A stretch of 5,094 nt of DNA from Methanobacteriota archaeon (GTDB taxonomy: Archaea > Thermoplasmatota > Poseidoniia > Poseidoniales > Thalassarchaeaceae): positions 1-5,094 of the forward strand of contig JACNFL010000213.1 of assembly GCA_014384685.1 (NCBI GenBank), read 5' to 3'. Position numbers and translations under genes: made by a program. Below are positions 1 to 5,094 of the stretch, one piece after another (the first letter of the stretch is position 1; each line of letters starts with the position of its first letter). The notes below the pieces were generated by a model. It searched no databases and was not told where the DNA came from. It saw only the letters and a program-made list of their open reading frames with translations.

Positions 1-300
1 CGAGGTAAACTCGCTGAGCGCCAACAGAAGTTGAACAAGCATTTGAAAGAACTCAAGCAGTTAGCTGATGTTAGCAATGCATTAGTGTTGGTTACTAACC
101 AGGTTCATTCCAAGCCCGATGCAATGTGGGGTGACCCAACAAAGCCAATCGGTGGCCATATTGTCGGCCACGCTAGCACATTCCGTCTATACCTACGCAA
201 ATCAAAAGGTGGCCGAAGAATTGGAAGATTAGTCGATTCACCAAACTTGCCAGAAGGCGAAGCAGTCTTCATGGTGACAGGCGAAGGAATCAGAGATTGA
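1..300 (+). CDS. radA: DNA repair and recombination protein RadA, C-terminal part (5' end outside window)
   Basis: RadA is the archaeal RecA/Rad51 recombinase. It forms ATP-dependent filaments on single-stranded DNA and catalyses homologous pairing and strand exchange. Only the last 99 codons are present, read in frame from base 1, so the N-terminal HhH domain and Walker A are missing. What is visible is the end of the ATPase core: an [15 protein letters not shown] helix (residues 1-15 of the fragment), the VTNQV strand (31-35) that leads into DNA-binding loop L2, the [19 protein letters not shown] segment (39-57), the [18 protein letters not shown] hairpin (64-81), and the closing LPEGEAVF...GEGIRD (83-99). 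These match archaeal RadA closely, and the chain ends where RadA normally ends. The gene faces the zinc-ribbon gene tail to tail with one base between their stops. Bacterial RecA and archaeal RadB are less likely because of the L2 and C-terminal wording. Confidence 0.96.
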   Translation, partial: RGKLAERQQKLNKHLKELKQLADVSNALVLVTNQVHSKPDAMWGDPTKPIGGHIVGHASTFRLYLRKSKGGRRIGRLVDSPNLPEGEAVFMVTGEGIRD

Positions 301-305
301 TTCAA
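297..305. other. Tail-to-tail stop codons sharing a nine-base palindrome
   Basis: TTGA-T-TCAA contains the radA stop TGA (298-300) on the plus strand and the zinc-ribbon stop TGA (304-302) on the minus strand, mirrored around the single T at 301. With one base between the genes, each transcript must end inside the opposing gene, so the two mRNAs must overlap. No T-rich terminator separates them. Confidence 0.75.
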
Positions 306-544
306 GAAACCGAATGAGGCCCATTTGGCAATTTGTAGTCAGCCTGACTCCATTTTGTACATTTCCAAGTGGCTAATGCCAGTTCTTTAGCAGCTGTCAT
401 CTCATCAGTTGAAGGATGCTCTGGATTGACTTTCAAAACATAGCATGGTAGGCAAAATCGCTCACCATTCAAATCAAGAAAATGCCCGTTTGCATTTGCA
501 GATCCACAGGTGGCACATAATCGGTATCCATGAAAGCGGCTCAT
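302..544 (-). CDS. Small zinc-ribbon protein (two CxxC knuckles), function unknown
   Basis: I do not recognise a named family. The 80-residue product has two CxxC pairs, C10-x2-C13 and C31-x2-C34, separated by 17 residues. The second sits in ERFCLPCY, typical of a treble-clef or zinc-ribbon fold that binds one zinc ion. Between the knuckles, FLDLNGERF looks like the usual beta-hairpin. Residues 47-60 (DEMTAAKELALATW) should form a helix, and the tail has an isolated C62. There is no signal peptide or membrane segment, so it is probably cytoplasmic. The ATG at 544 is the only sensible start; no Shine-Dalgarno is visible before it. It lies 66 bases downstream of cgi121 on the same strand and is probably the third gene of the hel308-cgi121 unit, though an AT-rich stretch in the gap could give it its own promoter. 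A nucleic-acid-binding or complex-stabilising role is only inference from the fold. Confidence 0.72.
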   Translation of the reverse strand: MSRFHGYRLCATCGSANANGHFLDLNGERFCLPCYVLKVNPEHPSTDEMTAAKELALATWKCTKWSQADYKLPNGPHSVS

Positions 545-602
545 ACAATTATTGGGGCAAGGTCATCGCTCTATGAACCCAACGGATTAATCATCTAAAT
601 TG

Positions 603-619
603 ATTGATTATTAATCAAT
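603..619. repeat. AT-rich perfect palindrome across the cgi121 stop codon
   Basis: ATTGATTA and TAATCAAT are perfect eight-base arms around a single T. The TAA stop of cgi121 (613-611 on the minus strand) lies inside the element. A related eight-base palindrome, GATTAATC, lies at 585-592, in the gap before the zinc-ribbon gene. Possible roles are an operator or promoter-proximal element for the zinc-ribbon gene or a weak processing or termination signal within the unit. No T-tract typical of archaeal termination follows on the minus strand. Confidence 0.4.
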
Positions 620-1168
620 ATCTGTTAGTGAAAGTTTCATCATTAACATTTCTTCAATGGTTATCCCTGAATTTTTCAAATCAGACTCTATCTGGAGCCG
701 ATTTATTGTATCTTCAGAAGGCGCTGGGCGTTCAGGATTATATTCAGCTTCTAACCAACTCATCAATTCATAAGCATCAGAATTATGCGTTCCATCATCC
801 AAATTAAGAATAATTTCTTCTTCCGTATCATGCCATTCTGGTAATCGAACCAACCAGGCTTTTTCATCCCCATTTTGAATTCCAGCCCGCTTGAACGCTA
901 CGCTCATTTGATGAGTTCCAGCAAGTAATCGAATAAATTCACCGTCTAAGGATACGCTAACCATTTTTTCGGCTAACACTCTCTCTCTGAGTGCAAGCCA
1001 TACACTCCACAAGTGTCTTTCAGATACAGGTGCTGGGTGTCCCAATAATAACCAGCGTTCATCTTTCCGTTTCTGTAATAACATCGCGGCAACGAGTCTT
1101 GGTTCAGAAACAGGTTCTGCAAATTTGATTGACCAAGCGCTGAACCAAGGTGGGGTCGCCTCTTCCAT
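611..1168 (-). CDS. cgi121: KEOPS complex subunit Cgi121-like protein
   Basis: Cgi121 (TPRKB in humans) is a subunit of KEOPS, the Kae1-Bud32-Cgi121-Pcc1 complex that makes the t6A modification at A37 of ANN-decoding tRNAs. It contacts Bud32 and helps capture the tRNA 3' CCA end. The identifying signature is LLAGTHQMSVAFKRAGIQNG at residues 81-100, which matches the Cgi121 motif 'aGt.Qi..Al.raGi..g'. It is followed by a hydrophobic strand AWLVRLPEW (104-112). The N-terminal half has expected alpha/beta elements, for example WLALRERVLAEK (57-68). The 185-residue product is somewhat long for the family; residues about 113-185 form an acidic, helix-rich extension. A TTG immediately before (1171) is a possible alternative start, but the ATG at 1168 is preferred. 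A GGTGG lies five bases upstream as a weak ribosome site. It starts about 29 bases after the hel308 stop on the same strand, and hel308-cgi121 adjacency is seen in other archaea such as haloarchaea, which supports the call. Confidence 0.85.
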   Translation of the reverse strand: MEEATPPWFSAWSIKFAEPVSEPRLVAAMLLQKRKDERWLLLGHPAPVSERHLWSVWLALRERVLAEKMVSVSLDGEFIRLLAGTHQMSVAFKRAGIQNGDEKAWLVRLPEWHDTEEEIILNLDDGTHNSDAYELMSWLEAEYNPERPAPSEDTINRLQIESDLKNSGITIEEMLMMKLSLTDID

Positions 1169-1197
1169 CAAGCCACCGCTGTCGGCTACCCGTCATA

Positions 1198-3768
1198 TCA
1201 TCTGCGGCGAGCGGCGCCTCTAACTTTAGCAGCCTGTTCAACGATTCCATCTACTAATTGGAGACTCCATCCACGCTGGTCTGCTAAACTCTGCCTATCT
1301 TTTTCTGTCAACTTAAGTACATCTTCTATTGTTCTTACACCCATCTTTGCAAACCTACGCGCTCTAATTCTACCGACACCACGAATTGCCACTAATTCGA
1401 GTAAATCAGGTTTACATCCGTTTGAAATCCGTAATCGCAATTCGTCTAAAAGTCTGATCAATTGTTTCCTTGGCTGTTCAAGTAATTCGTCATCACCCTC
1501 ATCATATCTAGTGATTTCCCTGCCTGCATAAAGAAGCCAATCGGCTAATTCTATTCTTAGACGTAAATCACCTGGAGCAACTCCAAATTTCATTTCGATA
1601 TCTCGATTACTAATTTCATCAATCCATGCTTCCATCGCCGCAGCACACTTGACATAGACAAGTGGGTCTAAATCCAATTTGGTTTGCATTAGTAAATCAC
1701 GGGTGACCAATTCGTGAGATTCTCCAGATAGTAACCGTCGTTGTAATCGCTCTCCTTCGGAAACACGTGGCCAAAGCACCATGAAATCTGGCACCGTAGA
1801 TATCAGATGAAGTAGGCTGTAAGGTGAAAGTGTCAACTCATCATCAAGACCTGCAATTATCTCACATGCTTTTCTCAATCCAACTTGTAGAACATGACCT
1901 GAAAGCGGGTCAAGGTAGAGTCGCGCAATTCTTTCTCCAAAAGGGGTGGCTCTGTATGTCATAGCCTCTTGTTCTGGTAAAACTGGCTCAAATCGGTTGC
2001 TTCTGACGATGTCTGATGCAGACTGGAAACCCATTACTGCGGCCCCTTTCCTCTTAGGGCGCGGCTCTTTTTCTGGACTGTTATCAATTTTCACTCCAGT
2101 AGTTGCTGAGGCAGCACTAGCCCAGGGTGGTAGGGTATCATCCCAATCCTCTTCTATCTCAGTTTGGTCTAGCTCTTCAACCTCATCCTTGTTTTTTTGC
2201 TGGCGATTAGATTCGATAGTTGCAGCCAATTTTTCATCTAATCCCATTCTTTCAACCATGCCATGACCACATAGCCAATCAACAATTCCGTCAATGTTGT
2301 CAGCGAGGCTTTCAGATGGTACATCAGTAGCCAAGAAAGTATGGCTAAAGAATTCACCAAGTGCTAATCGATTGTATTTTCCACCGGTTGCAATAGCAGA
2401 GAGAACATGCATTCTCATTGGAGATTCTAAGTGTAGTTTTGAGACAATATCTTCTGGCTCGGATTCAAAGTATAGTTCTGACATCACATCAGCATCAAGA
2501 ACGCTCTTACAGCGAATCCACGCTTCTCCATAATTATCAAACTGGGGTCTGCCGGCTCGTCCCATCATCTGTTGAACTTCCATTGTTGAAAGTAGTTGAC
2601 TGCCATTGCCATCCCAACGGCGGAGGTCACGGATTAGAACTCGGCGTGCTGGTAGATTTACACCTGCAGCTAAGGTAGGAGTTGCACTAATACAAACTAG
2701 GTCACCACGTTTGAAAGATTGTTCAATCATTTTTCTTTGTTTTGATGTCAGACCTGCGTGATGAAAGGCAACTCCTCCGGCTAGGCAATCTGCTAGTATG
2801 TCGCCAGTTTGGGAACCTTCTGTACCTGATCTTGATTTATCTGCAAGTTTTTTCCATATTTTCAGGGATTTTTCATCATTATTTTTTGTAGCCTTAGCCT
2901 TCATTCTTTTCGCTAAATCTTTGGCTACAGATTGAGCCGATTTTCTTGTTGAAACGAAGCATAATAGTTGACCATCATCCTTGATAGTGTCACAGAGTAC
3001 AGCCCAAACTTGGTTTGATTTAGGTCCTTCAAGAAATTTTGGGGGTGGAAGAGGAACATCTTCTGCATGACCACAGATTTCTTTTCGCACTTCAACTTGT
3101 AAATCCGCTAAAGTAGCGTAACGGAGTGGCACAGGACGCCAATTTGAAACAACTAGTTTTGCCTTCAGCCAATCGGCCACATCCTGAGAATTACCAACAG
3201 TGGCTGATAATGCAACAATCTGTGCATCAGGCTTCTCATGCATTATTCGTGCTAGATTGATTTCTAATGTTGGGCCTCTTCCTGCATCATTTACAAGGTG
3301 GATTTCATCTGCTATCACTATACTTACTTTGTCAAGAAAATTATTACGATTACGAAGTAGCGAATCAAATTTTTCAGATGTACAAACAATGATGTCAGCA
3401 TCATCAATCTTGCGATTTTCAGAACTTCTATCACCAATTCCAATACCAACTGTTAGATTGAGTGGTTCCGCAAGTTCTTCCATTTCAGTTACTTTTTCAC
3501 TTGCTAAAGCCTTCAATGGAACAATGTAAATTGCTCTACTACCCGGTTCAATTTCAACCAGTTTTTTGAAAATCGCCAACTGCGCTACTAGAGTTTTCCC
3601 ACTTGCAGTTGGCGCTGCTAACAGCAGATTTTCACCGGCTAGTACTGTTGGTAAAGATTCTATTTGAGGTGGGTGGAAACTGGTAATTCCCCAGGTGTCT
3701 GAGAGGAACTCAACCATCTTTTTAGGCAAGCCGAATTGAGAGGGAGAACCACTCGTTTCCTTCGCCAT
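1198..3768 (-). CDS. hel308: ATP-dependent DNA helicase Hel308 (Ski2-like, superfamily 2)
   Basis: Hel308 is an archaeal 3'-5' superfamily 2 helicase acting at stalled or branched replication forks. Numbered from the ATG at 3768 (856 residues), all helicase motifs are visible: Q-motif FHPPQ (31-35), Walker A APTASGKT (52-59, K58), Ia PLKALASEK (84-92), Ib TSEKFDSLLR (130-139), II DEIH (154-157), III SAT (188-190), IV FVSTRKSAQ (271-279), IVa FHHAGL (335-340), V ATPTLAAGVNLPARR (362-376) and VI QMMGRAGRPQFD (400-411). A winged helix and the seven-helix ratchet domain follow (about 440-740). A C-terminal helix-hairpin-helix carries IRGVGRIRARR (795-805), including the RAR motif that tunes activity in characterised Hel308, and the chain ends in an arginine-rich tail. 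The family is usually about 700 residues; much of the excess is a charged insertion at about 508-602. An in-frame TTG at 3789 would add seven residues (MVCRLAR) but has no ribosome site, so the ATG was chosen. It is probably the first gene of a unit with cgi121. Confidence 0.94.
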   Translation of the reverse strand: MAKETSGSPSQFGLPKKMVEFLSDTWGITSFHPPQIESLPTVLAGENLLLAAPTASGKTLVAQLAIFKKLVEIEPGSRAIYIVPLKALASEKVTEMEELAEPLNLTVGIGIGDRSSENRKIDDADIIVCTSEKFDSLLRNRNNFLDKVSIVIADEIHLVNDAGRGPTLEINLARIMHEKPDAQIVALSATVGNSQDVADWLKAKLVVSNWRPVPLRYATLADLQVEVRKEICGHAEDVPLPPPKFLEGPKSNQVWAVLCDTIKDDGQLLCFVSTRKSAQSVAKDLAKRMKAKATKNNDEKSLKIWKKLADKSRSGTEGSQTGDILADCLAGGVAFHHAGLTSKQRKMIEQSFKRGDLVCISATPTLAAGVNLPARRVLIRDLRRWDGNGSQLLSTMEVQQMMGRAGRPQFDNYGEAWIRCKSVLDADVMSELYFESEPEDIVSKLHLESPMRMHVLSAIATGGKYNRLALGEFFSHTFLATDVPSESLADNIDGIVDWLCGHGMVERMGLDEKLAATIESNRQQKNKDEVEELDQTEIEEDWDDTLPPWASAASATTGVKIDNSPEKEPRPKRKGAAVMGFQSASDIVRSNRFEPVLPEQEAMTYRATPFGERIARLYLDPLSGHVLQVGLRKACEIIAGLDDELTLSPYSLLHLISTVPDFMVLWPRVSEGERLQRRLLSGESHELVTRDLLMQTKLDLDPLVYVKCAAAMEAWIDEISNRDIEMKFGVAPGDLRLRIELADWLLYAGREITRYDEGDDELLEQPRKQLIRLLDELRLRISNGCKPDLLELVAIRGVGRIRARRFAKMGVRTIEDVLKLTEKDRQSLADQRGWSLQLVDGIVEQAAKVRGAARRR
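1963..2247 (-). other. Charged low-complexity insertion in the Hel308 winged-helix region
   Basis: This segment encodes Hel308 residues about 508-602. Typical Hel308 proteins pass directly from the winged-helix 'WL...G.i' helix into the wing strand 'ATxFGxxxSRLYIDP'. Here WLCGHGMVERMG (498-509) is separated from the equivalent ATPFGERIARLYLDPLSG (607-624) by roughly 85 extra residues. The first part is acidic (KDEVEELDQTEIEEDWDD, 527-544), then comes an alanine/serine/threonine-rich stretch (PPWASAASATTG), and then a basic proline/lysine-rich patch (EPRPKRKGAA, 568-577). The reading frame stays open and flanking motifs are intact, so this looks like a flexible linker and not a frameshift. The boundaries are estimated from memory of the family, not from an alignment. 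Confidence 0.7.
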
Positions 3769-3810
3769 GCGAGCAAGTCTACAAACCAAGGTTCAAGAGG
3801 ATAGCGATGG

Positions 3811-3819
3811 AAATTCACA
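3811..3819. repeat. Direct repeat AAATTCACA, copy 1
   Basis: The nine-base word AAATTCACA occurs here and again at 3879-3887, 68 bases apart (start to start), in the same orientation within the divergent intergenic region. The two copies bracket the AT-rich core with the TATA-like palindrome. They may be paired protein-binding sites, but a chance repeat in AT-rich DNA cannot be excluded. Confidence 0.3.
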
Positions 3820-3854
3820 TTTCTCATCAAGTAATTATCAAATTTATGAAAAAA

Positions 3855-3867
3855 TATACGAAGTATA
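3855..3867. repeat. Perfect palindrome TATAC-GAA-GTATA overlapping TATA-like boxes
   Basis: Five-base arms TATAC and GTATA flank GAA. The element coincides with the best TATA-like strings on both strands in the divergent region, so it could serve as a shared promoter core or a dimeric regulator site that overlaps both promoters. In such AT-rich sequence a short palindrome can occur by chance. Confidence 0.4.
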
Positions 3868-3878
3868 AACCTCTAAAC

Positions 3879-3887
3879 AAATTCACA
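3879..3887. repeat. Direct repeat AAATTCACA, copy 2
   Basis: Second copy of the nine-base word at 3811-3819, in the same orientation. It lies between the TATAC/GTATA palindrome and the CTGTTG/CAACAG palindrome. Confidence 0.3.
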
Positions 3888-3897
3888 AGTAATCCGT

Positions 3898-3910
3898 CTG
3901 TTGACAACAG
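3898..3910. repeat. Perfect palindrome CTGTTG-A-CAACAG, candidate operator
   Basis: Six-base arms CTGTTG and CAACAG are perfectly complementary around a single central A. The element lies about 80 bases upstream of the ATG at 3989 and about 130 bases upstream of hel308. It is GC-richer than its surroundings and has the look of a binding site for a dimeric helix-turn-helix regulator. The arms are too short and the loop too small for a stable RNA hairpin, so a DNA operator is the better guess. Confidence 0.4.
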
Positions 3911-3988
3911 GTGATTCCTTTCCTTCAGCCTAAATTACGGTTGATTATGTGGATAGTTTGAAGGGCTACTGTGCACCGTGTCAAAACG

Positions 3989-4630
3989 ATGACAGAGGAC
4001 GGGCCGACACTAGATGACCTCGCTGATGAGAGAGATATCAACGACTGGCTAGAGATGTTTTGGGGTTCATTGTTAATCGTTATTGGACTCAATCAACTGA
4101 TGCACCCTGGCTCACTTTTCGCACCAGCAACTATGCAGTGGCTTGGTTCGGGGGTTATTGCACTAGGTCTAGCATGGGTTGGGCACGGTTTGAAAGACAT
4201 GGCAGTGAAGGAGATACGCCTCTCACTCGGCCTCTCACATCCAGTCTCAAAGAGAGTGGTTGATTATGGGTTAATCAGAGATGTCCTTTTGCATCCTGAT
4301 CAGTATGGGAAGTTTTTGCTTGAGGCTTACCATCGAGCCTACGAGGATGGCGTTCTCACACAGGATGAGCACGATGAATTGACTCTACTGTCGTCTGCTT
4401 TGGAAATACCACCCAGACAAGCTGCAAGGATTGCTACGCGAGCGGCAATCAACGCGGCGGTTGATGATGGCAAAGTTACAACTGCAGAATTGGCATTGAT
4501 TGAAGGTGCGATGGAAGCAGCAAACCTGAGTGAAGAAGAGCGCGGTAAAATCCGCGATGCTCTTGAAGATGGCATCATTGATGATGAAGAGAAGAAGATG
4601 CTGGATGAAATCCTAGGCTCTTTTGATTGA
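3989..4630 (+). CDS. Two-helix membrane protein with three TerB-like 'DG' helical repeats
   Basis: I do not recognise a named gene. From the ATG the product has 213 residues; a GTG at 3971 would add six (MHRVKT), with a loose GAAGGG five bases before it, so the start is uncertain. Numbered from the GTG, an acidic N-terminus (8-28) precedes two hydrophobic segments, about 30-50 (FWGSLLIVIGLNQLM) and 57-78 (WLGSGVIALGLAWVGHGL), forming a short membrane hairpin. The rest is soluble and helical with three related units that begin EDGVLTQDE (125-133), DDGKVTTAE (165-173) and EDGIIDDEE (199-207). This DG-hydrophobic-(T/D)-x-x-E pattern resembles TerB/DjlA-like helical domains, and more distantly EF-hand loops, but lacks the first EF-hand ligands. 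Both ends of the hairpin should face the same side, probably the cytoplasm. It is divergent from hel308 and convergent with the next gene. A role in sensing or scaffolding at the membrane is conjecture. Confidence 0.8.
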   Translation: MTEDGPTLDDLADERDINDWLEMFWGSLLIVIGLNQLMHPGSLFAPATMQWLGSGVIALGLAWVGHGLKDMAVKEIRLSLGLSHPVSKRVVDYGLIRDVLLHPDQYGKFLLEAYHRAYEDGVLTQDEHDELTLLSSALEIPPRQAARIATRAAINAAVDDGKVTTAELALIEGAMEAANLSEEERGKIRDALEDGIIDDEEKKMLDEILGSFD

Positions 4631-4678
4631 ATCTAAAGAAACAGGGATTCTCTTCTAATGCGGTTTAGTTGAGAGATT

Positions 4679-5094
4679 TCAAAGGTATTCTTTGGCAAGT
4701 TTTTCAGCCGCTTTCACCCTGTAATATTCTATTCCGCCGGCAAATAGTAGTAAACCGATACCACAAGTAAGCCATAAATTCTCATTGGAAACCAATCCTT
4801 TGGCAACTGTAATTCCTTCAACTTGTGGAATGCTATTGGAATCAAAGTTATCGCTTGACCGCCAACTTATTTCCATCCCATCAATCCCGCAGTCACAATA
4901 TGAAATCGTCAATAATTTAGGATAGAGTTCCTGTTGGATGGTTGTCCATTCTGACGAAGAAATTGAGTCAGGACGTGTTGACCAAATTGGTTCAGTTGCT
5001 GAACCGGCAGGTTGAGCTGATGTCATTCGCCACTCGATGTGTACTAATTCTCCAGCAGGCTTCTCATCTACTACAAGTAATGCCTCCAACATTA
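4679..5094 (-). CDS. C-terminally anchored membrane protein, partial (5' end outside window)
   Basis: The family is not recognised. The reading frame stays open to the window edge; an ATG at 5092 begins MLEALLVVDEKPAGEL but is only two bases from the end, so it may be an internal methionine and the gene is treated as partial. From that ATG 137 residues are visible. Residues 1-104 are polar with many serines and tryptophans, strand-like, and contain YCDCG (65-69). Residues 105-124 (NLWLTCGIGLLLFAGGIEYY) form one hydrophobic helix, followed by a short basic tail, RVKAAEKLAKEYL. This is the layout of a type I membrane protein with an extracellular domain and a short cytoplasmic tail, or of a tail-anchored protein if no signal peptide lies upstream. 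It converges on the TerB-like gene with 48 bases between stops. Confidence 0.75.
   Translation of the reverse strand, partial: MLEALLVVDEKPAGELVHIEWRMTSAQPAGSATEPIWSTRPDSISSSEWTTIQQELYPKLLTISYCDCGIDGMEISWRSSDNFDSNSIPQVEGITVAKGLVSNENLWLTCGIGLLLFAGGIEYYRVKAAEKLAKEYL

Larger units (their letters stand above)
3769..3988. promoter_or_regulatory. Divergent intergenic region between hel308 and the TerB-like membrane gene
   Basis: About 220 bases separate the two divergent ATG codons, and the middle (3835-3890) is strongly AT-rich. This region must hold the promoters for hel308 (minus) and for the membrane gene (plus). Archaeal TATA-like strings occur on both strands around 3850-3870: on the plus strand GAAAAAATATA (3848-3858) resembles a BRE plus TATA box, and on the minus strand TTTATAC (3869-3863) resembles a TATA box. 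If used, they would give untranslated leaders of roughly 70-110 bases. The region also contains two perfect short palindromes and a 9-base direct repeat, listed separately. No convincing gene was found in it. Confidence 0.5.

Noticed and set aside
604..807. Plus-strand open frame opposite the 3' end of cgi121
   Set aside because: It lies wholly antisense to the well-supported cgi121 frame and its product shows no recognisable domain.
3769..3789. A seven-residue N-terminal extension of Hel308 from TTG at 3789 (MVCRLAR)
   Set aside because: TTG is a weak start, no ribosome site precedes it, and the ATG at 3768 gives a normal Hel308 N-terminus ahead of the Q-motif.
3855..3864. TATACGAAGT, which matches ten bases of a loxP recombination-site arm
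   Set aside because: There is no second arm in inverted orientation at the right spacing and no recombinase gene nearby, so it is a chance match in AT-rich DNA.
3846..3914. A 22-codon open frame on the plus strand (MKKYTKYKPLNKF...) in the divergent intergenic region
   Set aside because: It is very short, lysine-rich as expected from A-rich DNA, has no ribosome site and overlaps the presumed promoter elements.
4631..4678. Possible bidirectional terminator between the two convergent genes at the right
   Set aside because: Only four-base complementary arms (TCTC and GAGA) and no clear T-tract were found, which is too weak to call.

Overview
The window looks archaeal and is most likely chromosomal. 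It opens with the C-terminal third of RadA, the archaeal RecA/Rad51 recombinase. It also carries a Hel308-type Ski2-family DNA helicase next to a Cgi121-like subunit of the KEOPS tRNA-modification complex, a pairing known from archaea. Clear Shine-Dalgarno sites are mostly absent and base composition is moderately AT-rich. A euryarchaeal lineage, possibly an uncultivated marine group such as Poseidoniales, would fit, but the sequence alone does not fix the taxon. No insertion sequence, CRISPR array, tRNA or rRNA was seen.

Layout. Positions 1-300 (+) hold the end of radA. Three genes on the minus strand follow, in transcription order: hel308 (ATG at 3768, stop at 1198), cgi121 (1168 to 611) and a small CxxC/CxxC zinc-ribbon protein (544 to 302). 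The hel308-cgi121 gap is about 29 bases and the cgi121-zinc-ribbon gap is 66 bases, so a single transcript is plausible. The last stop codon of this unit lies one base from the radA stop, tail to tail. An AT-rich divergent intergenic region of about 220 bases (3769-3988) follows hel308 upstream; it contains two perfect short palindromes and a 9-base direct repeat. On its other side a plus-strand gene (3989-4630) encodes a two-helix membrane protein with three TerB-like 'DG..' repeats. A partial minus-strand gene (4679 to the window end) encodes a C-terminally anchored membrane protein.

How the genes fit together. RadA (strand exchange) and Hel308 (restart or unwinding at stalled forks) are both recombination and repair factors, and here they sit on opposing strands in one neighbourhood. 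Cgi121 belongs to t6A tRNA modification, so its coupling to a repair helicase is a recurrent but functionally unexplained association. The zinc-ribbon protein is an uncharacterised candidate partner. The two membrane proteins at the right have no evident link to repair. The most unusual items are a long charged insertion in the winged-helix region of Hel308, the unrecognised zinc-ribbon gene at the end of the hel308-cgi121 unit, and the membrane-anchored TerB-like repeat protein.
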